DNA from: Thiomonas sp.
GTDB taxonomy: Bacteria > Pseudomonadota > Gammaproteobacteria > Burkholderiales > Burkholderiaceae_C
Length of the DNA: 5,526 bases
Assembly (NCBI GenBank): GCA_028706735.1
Contig: JAQTVS010000213.1
Coordinates: 1 to 5,526, forward strand
Direction: 5' to 3'
Part shown: in pieces, positions 1 through 5,526 of the stretch
Layout of the letters: every line of letters begins with the position of its first letter
How positions within the stretch are numbered: position 1 is the first letter of the stretch
Made by a program: the position numbers and the translations under genes
Notes under the pieces: model-generated
Seen by the model: the letters and a program-made list of their open reading frames with translations, nothing else
Told to the model about the DNA's origin: nothing
Databases searched by the model: none

Positions 1-3362
<3,362 letters not shown>

Positions 3363-3375
3363 CGGGGTTCAGGTG
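3363..3375 (-). other. glgB-glgX junction, 13 bases without Shine-Dalgarno
   Basis: The transcript reads TGA (end of glgB), CACCTGAACCCCG, then ATG of glgX. No purine-rich GGAG-type site is present here or in the last codons of glgB, which are pyrimidine-rich. A second TGA, in frame with glgX, lies three codons before its ATG. Inferred: glgX is translated by ribosomes that finish glgB and re-initiate nearby. There is no room for a promoter or terminator between the genes. Confidence 0.75.
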
Positions 3376-5526
3376 TCAGGTGGCGGGACGGAGGATGACG
3401 CAGGCCAGCGGCGGCAGAGTGAGTTGCAGCGAATGCGGCCGTCCGTGCGCGGGCAGCGGCTCGGCGTCATGCAGCGCAAGCGCCATGCCCGAGCCGTCGT
3501 AGACCGGATCGTCGGTATTGATCAGCACCTCCCAGCGCCCGCCCTGCGGCACGCCGATGCGGTAGTCGTGGCGCGGCGTGGGAGTGAAGTTGCACAACAC
3601 GACGAACTTGCCGCCCTCACGCGCGCCGCGCTCGAAAGCCAGGACGGACTGCGTGGCGTCGTCGTAGGTGATCCAGGTGAAGCCGCCCGGATGATGATCG
3701 AGCTGATGCAGCGCGGGGTGGGCGCGGTAGGTGAGGTTGAGATCGCGCACCAGGCGCTGCACGCCCTGGTTGGGCGCGTGCAGCAGCGCGTCCCAGTCGA
3801 GGCTGTAGTCGGACTGCCACTCCGACGCCTGCGCGAATTCGTCGCCCATGAACAGCAGCTTTTTGCCGGGATGGCTGAACAGATAGCCGAGGTAGGCGCG
3901 CAGATTCGCGAATTGTTGCCAGCGGTCGCCGGGCATCTTGGCCAGCAGCGAGCCTTTGCCGTGGACGACTTCATCATGCGAGAGCGGCAGCACGAAGTTC
4001 TCGTCATAGGCGTACATCATGCTGAAGGTCAGCTCGTTGTGGTGGAACTTGCGGTGCACCGGGTCGCGGCGGATGTAGCTCAGGCTGTCGTGCATCCAGC
4101 CCATATTCCACTTGTAATGAAAACCCAGGCCGCCGCTTTGCAGGTCGGCGCTGGGCGGGCGGCTGACGCCGGGAAAGGCGGTGGATTCTTCCGCGAGGGT
4201 GATGGCGCCGGGGCGCTGCACGCCGACGGTGTGGTTCATGCGGCGCAGGAAGTCGATGGCTTCCAGGTTCTCGCGTCCGCCGAACTTGTTGGGCACCCAC
4301 TGTCCGGCGGGACGGCTGTAATCACGGTAGAGCATGGAGGCCACGGCGTCCACGCGCAAGCCGTCGATGTTGAAGCGCTCCAGCCAGTAAAGCGCATTGG
4401 CCACCAGATAGTTGCGCACCTCGGTGCGGCCGAAGTTGTAGATCAGGGTGTTCCAGTCGTGGTGGAAGCCTTCCTTCGGATCGGCGTATTCGTACAGATG
4501 CGTGCCGTCGAAGTTGGCCAGGCCATGCGCGTCGGACGGAAAGTGCGCCGGCACCCAGTCGAGGATCACGCCCAGCCCGGCGGCATGCGCGGCATCGACG
4601 AAATACTGAAAATCGTCGGGCGTGCCGAAGCGCGCGGTGGGGGCGAACAGGCTGATGGGCTGATAGCCCCAGGAGCCATCGAACGGATGCTCGGTGATGG
4701 GCAGCAACTCCAGATGGGTGAAGCCCAGGTCACGGGCGTAGGGCACCAGGGTGTCGGCCAGTTCGCGGTAGCTCAGCCAGCGCCAGCCCTCCATCTTGCG
4801 CCAGGAGCCCAGATGCACTTCGTAAATGCTGATCGGCGCCTCGAAGCCGTTGGCCTGCGCCATGCCGGGGCGGATGGCGTGCAGCGGCGGCAGGCCTTGC
4901 ACGATGCTGGCGGTGCCCGGCCGCAGCTCGGCGCGGAAGGCCATCGGGTCGGCCTTCTGCAGAGTCTCGCCATGCTGGGTGAGGATCTCGAACTTGTACA
5001 GAGCGCCCTGGCCCGCTTCGGGCAGGAACAACTCCCACACGCCGCATTCGCGCCGCAGCCGCATGGGGTGGCGGCGGCCGTCCCAGAGGTTGAAATCGCC
5101 AATCACCGACACGCGCCGCGCATTGGGCGCCCACACCGCGAAGCGCGTGCCGGCCACGCCCAGCATTTCGCCCGGATGCGCGCCCAGACATTCGTAGGGA
5201 CGCAGATGCGTGCCTTCGGCCAGCAGCCAGGCGTCCATCTCGCCCAGCACTTGCGGAAAGCGGTAAGGGTCTTCGAGGTCGCGCACCCACGGGGGATCGC
5301 CCGGACGCAAGGGCGGCCACTGCACCCGCAGCAGATAGTCGAAGGGCTTGCGGCGTCGGCCCATGCGGGCGCTGAACACCGCGGTGTCGTCCTGGCGTTC
5401 CAGCGCGGCAACCGGCGCGCCGCTGGCGCGCTCAATCACCTCCACGCCCAGCGCGCCGGGCAGTACGGCGTTGACCCACAGCGTGGTGGCGCGTAGATGC
5501 ATGCCGAGCACGCCAAACGGGTCTGG
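3376..5526 (-). CDS. glgB: 1,4-alpha-glucan (glycogen) branching enzyme GlgB (N-terminus cut by window edge)
   Basis: Cuts an alpha-1,4 glucan chain and transfers it to a C6 hydroxyl, making the alpha-1,6 branches of glycogen. Counting from the window edge, 716 residues are present: an N1 carbohydrate-binding-like domain (about 1-105), a CBM48 domain (about 115-205, with [20 protein letters not shown]), a GH13 barrel (about 230-600) and a C-terminal beta domain ending in [13 protein letters not shown]. Catalytic sites are intact: DWVPAHFP (323-330), RVDAVAS with nucleophile D393, AEES with acid/base E446, and [11 protein letters not shown] with D518. The match to E. coli GlgB (728 residues) runs nearly end to end. 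The GTG at 5511 is not the start: the frame continues upstream as PDPFG, completing the family motif DPF-x-x-LGMH, which in E. coli begins near residue 20, so about 18-20 residues lie outside. A small insertion sits around residues 458-464 (before GGLGF). The two N-terminal modules suit a glycogen enzyme with chain-length control; that role is inferred. Confidence 0.97.
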   Translation of the reverse strand, partial: PDPFGVLGMHLRATTLWVNAVLPGALGVEVIERASGAPVAALERQDDTAVFSARMGRRRKPFDYLLRVQWPPLRPGDPPWVRDLEDPYRFPQVLGEMDAWLLAEGTHLRPYECLGAHPGEMLGVAGTRFAVWAPNARRVSVIGDFNLWDGRRHPMRLRRECGVWELFLPEAGQGALYKFEILTQHGETLQKADPMAFRAELRPGTASIVQGLPPLHAIRPGMAQANGFEAPISIYEVHLGSWRKMEGWRWLSYRELADTLVPYARDLGFTHLELLPITEHPFDGSWGYQPISLFAPTARFGTPDDFQYFVDAAHAAGLGVILDWVPAHFPSDAHGLANFDGTHLYEYADPKEGFHHDWNTLIYNFGRTEVRNYLVANALYWLERFNIDGLRVDAVASMLYRDYSRPAGQWVPNKFGGRENLEAIDFLRRMNHTVGVQRPGAITLAEESTAFPGVSRPPSADLQSGGLGFHYKWNMGWMHDSLSYIRRDPVHRKFHHNELTFSMMYAYDENFVLPLSHDEVVHGKGSLLAKMPGDRWQQFANLRAYLGYLFSHPGKKLLFMGDEFAQASEWQSDYSLDWDALLHAPNQGVQRLVRDLNLTYRAHPALHQLDHHPGGFTWITYDDATQSVLAFERGAREGGKFVVLCNFTPTPRHDYRIGVPQGGRWEVLINTDDPVYDGSGMALALHDAEPLPAHGRPHSLQLTLPPLACVILRPAT

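Overview
The window holds three minus-strand genes packed head to tail, all from glycogen metabolism: glgB (branching enzyme), glgX (debranching enzyme) and pgm (phosphoglucomutase). Transcription runs from high to low coordinates. Both outer genes are cut by the window: glgB lacks its first residues at the right edge and pgm lacks roughly its last quarter at the left edge. No RNA gene, mobile element, repeat array, CRISPR or convincing terminator is visible. The only non-coding DNA is the 13 bases between glgB and glgX.

The DNA is GC-rich (by eye about two thirds G+C) with strongly G/C-ending codons. GlgB and GlgX resemble the enterobacterial enzymes closely. This suggests a proteobacterium, plausibly a betaproteobacterium of the Burkholderiales type, but the window alone does not settle the taxon.

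Layout from right to left in the direction of transcription. Positions 5526-3376 are glgB, with 716 residues inside the window and reading straight through the edge. Positions 3375-3363 are a 13-base gap with no Shine-Dalgarno sequence. Positions 3362-1170 are glgX, 730 residues and complete. Positions 1173-1 are pgm, 391 residues present, whose ATG shares an ATGA with the glgX stop codon and whose ribosome site lies within the last glgX codons. The gene spacing implies one transcript with translational coupling.

The genes fit one metabolic unit. GlgB makes alpha-1,6 branches, GlgX removes the short side chains left after phosphorylase digestion, and Pgm interconverts glucose-1-phosphate and glucose-6-phosphate, linking glycogen to central metabolism. 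The synthase, the glucose donor enzyme and the phosphorylase (or a GlgE/TreS route) are not in the window and may lie just outside it.

I found no evidence of a new biological system. The points worth a second look are modest: a eukaryote-like PGM1-type mutase in a bacterial glycogen operon, the coupling architecture at the two junctions, a patch of A/T-ending and rare codons near the end of glgX, and a very long antisense open frame over glgB that is explained by codon usage.
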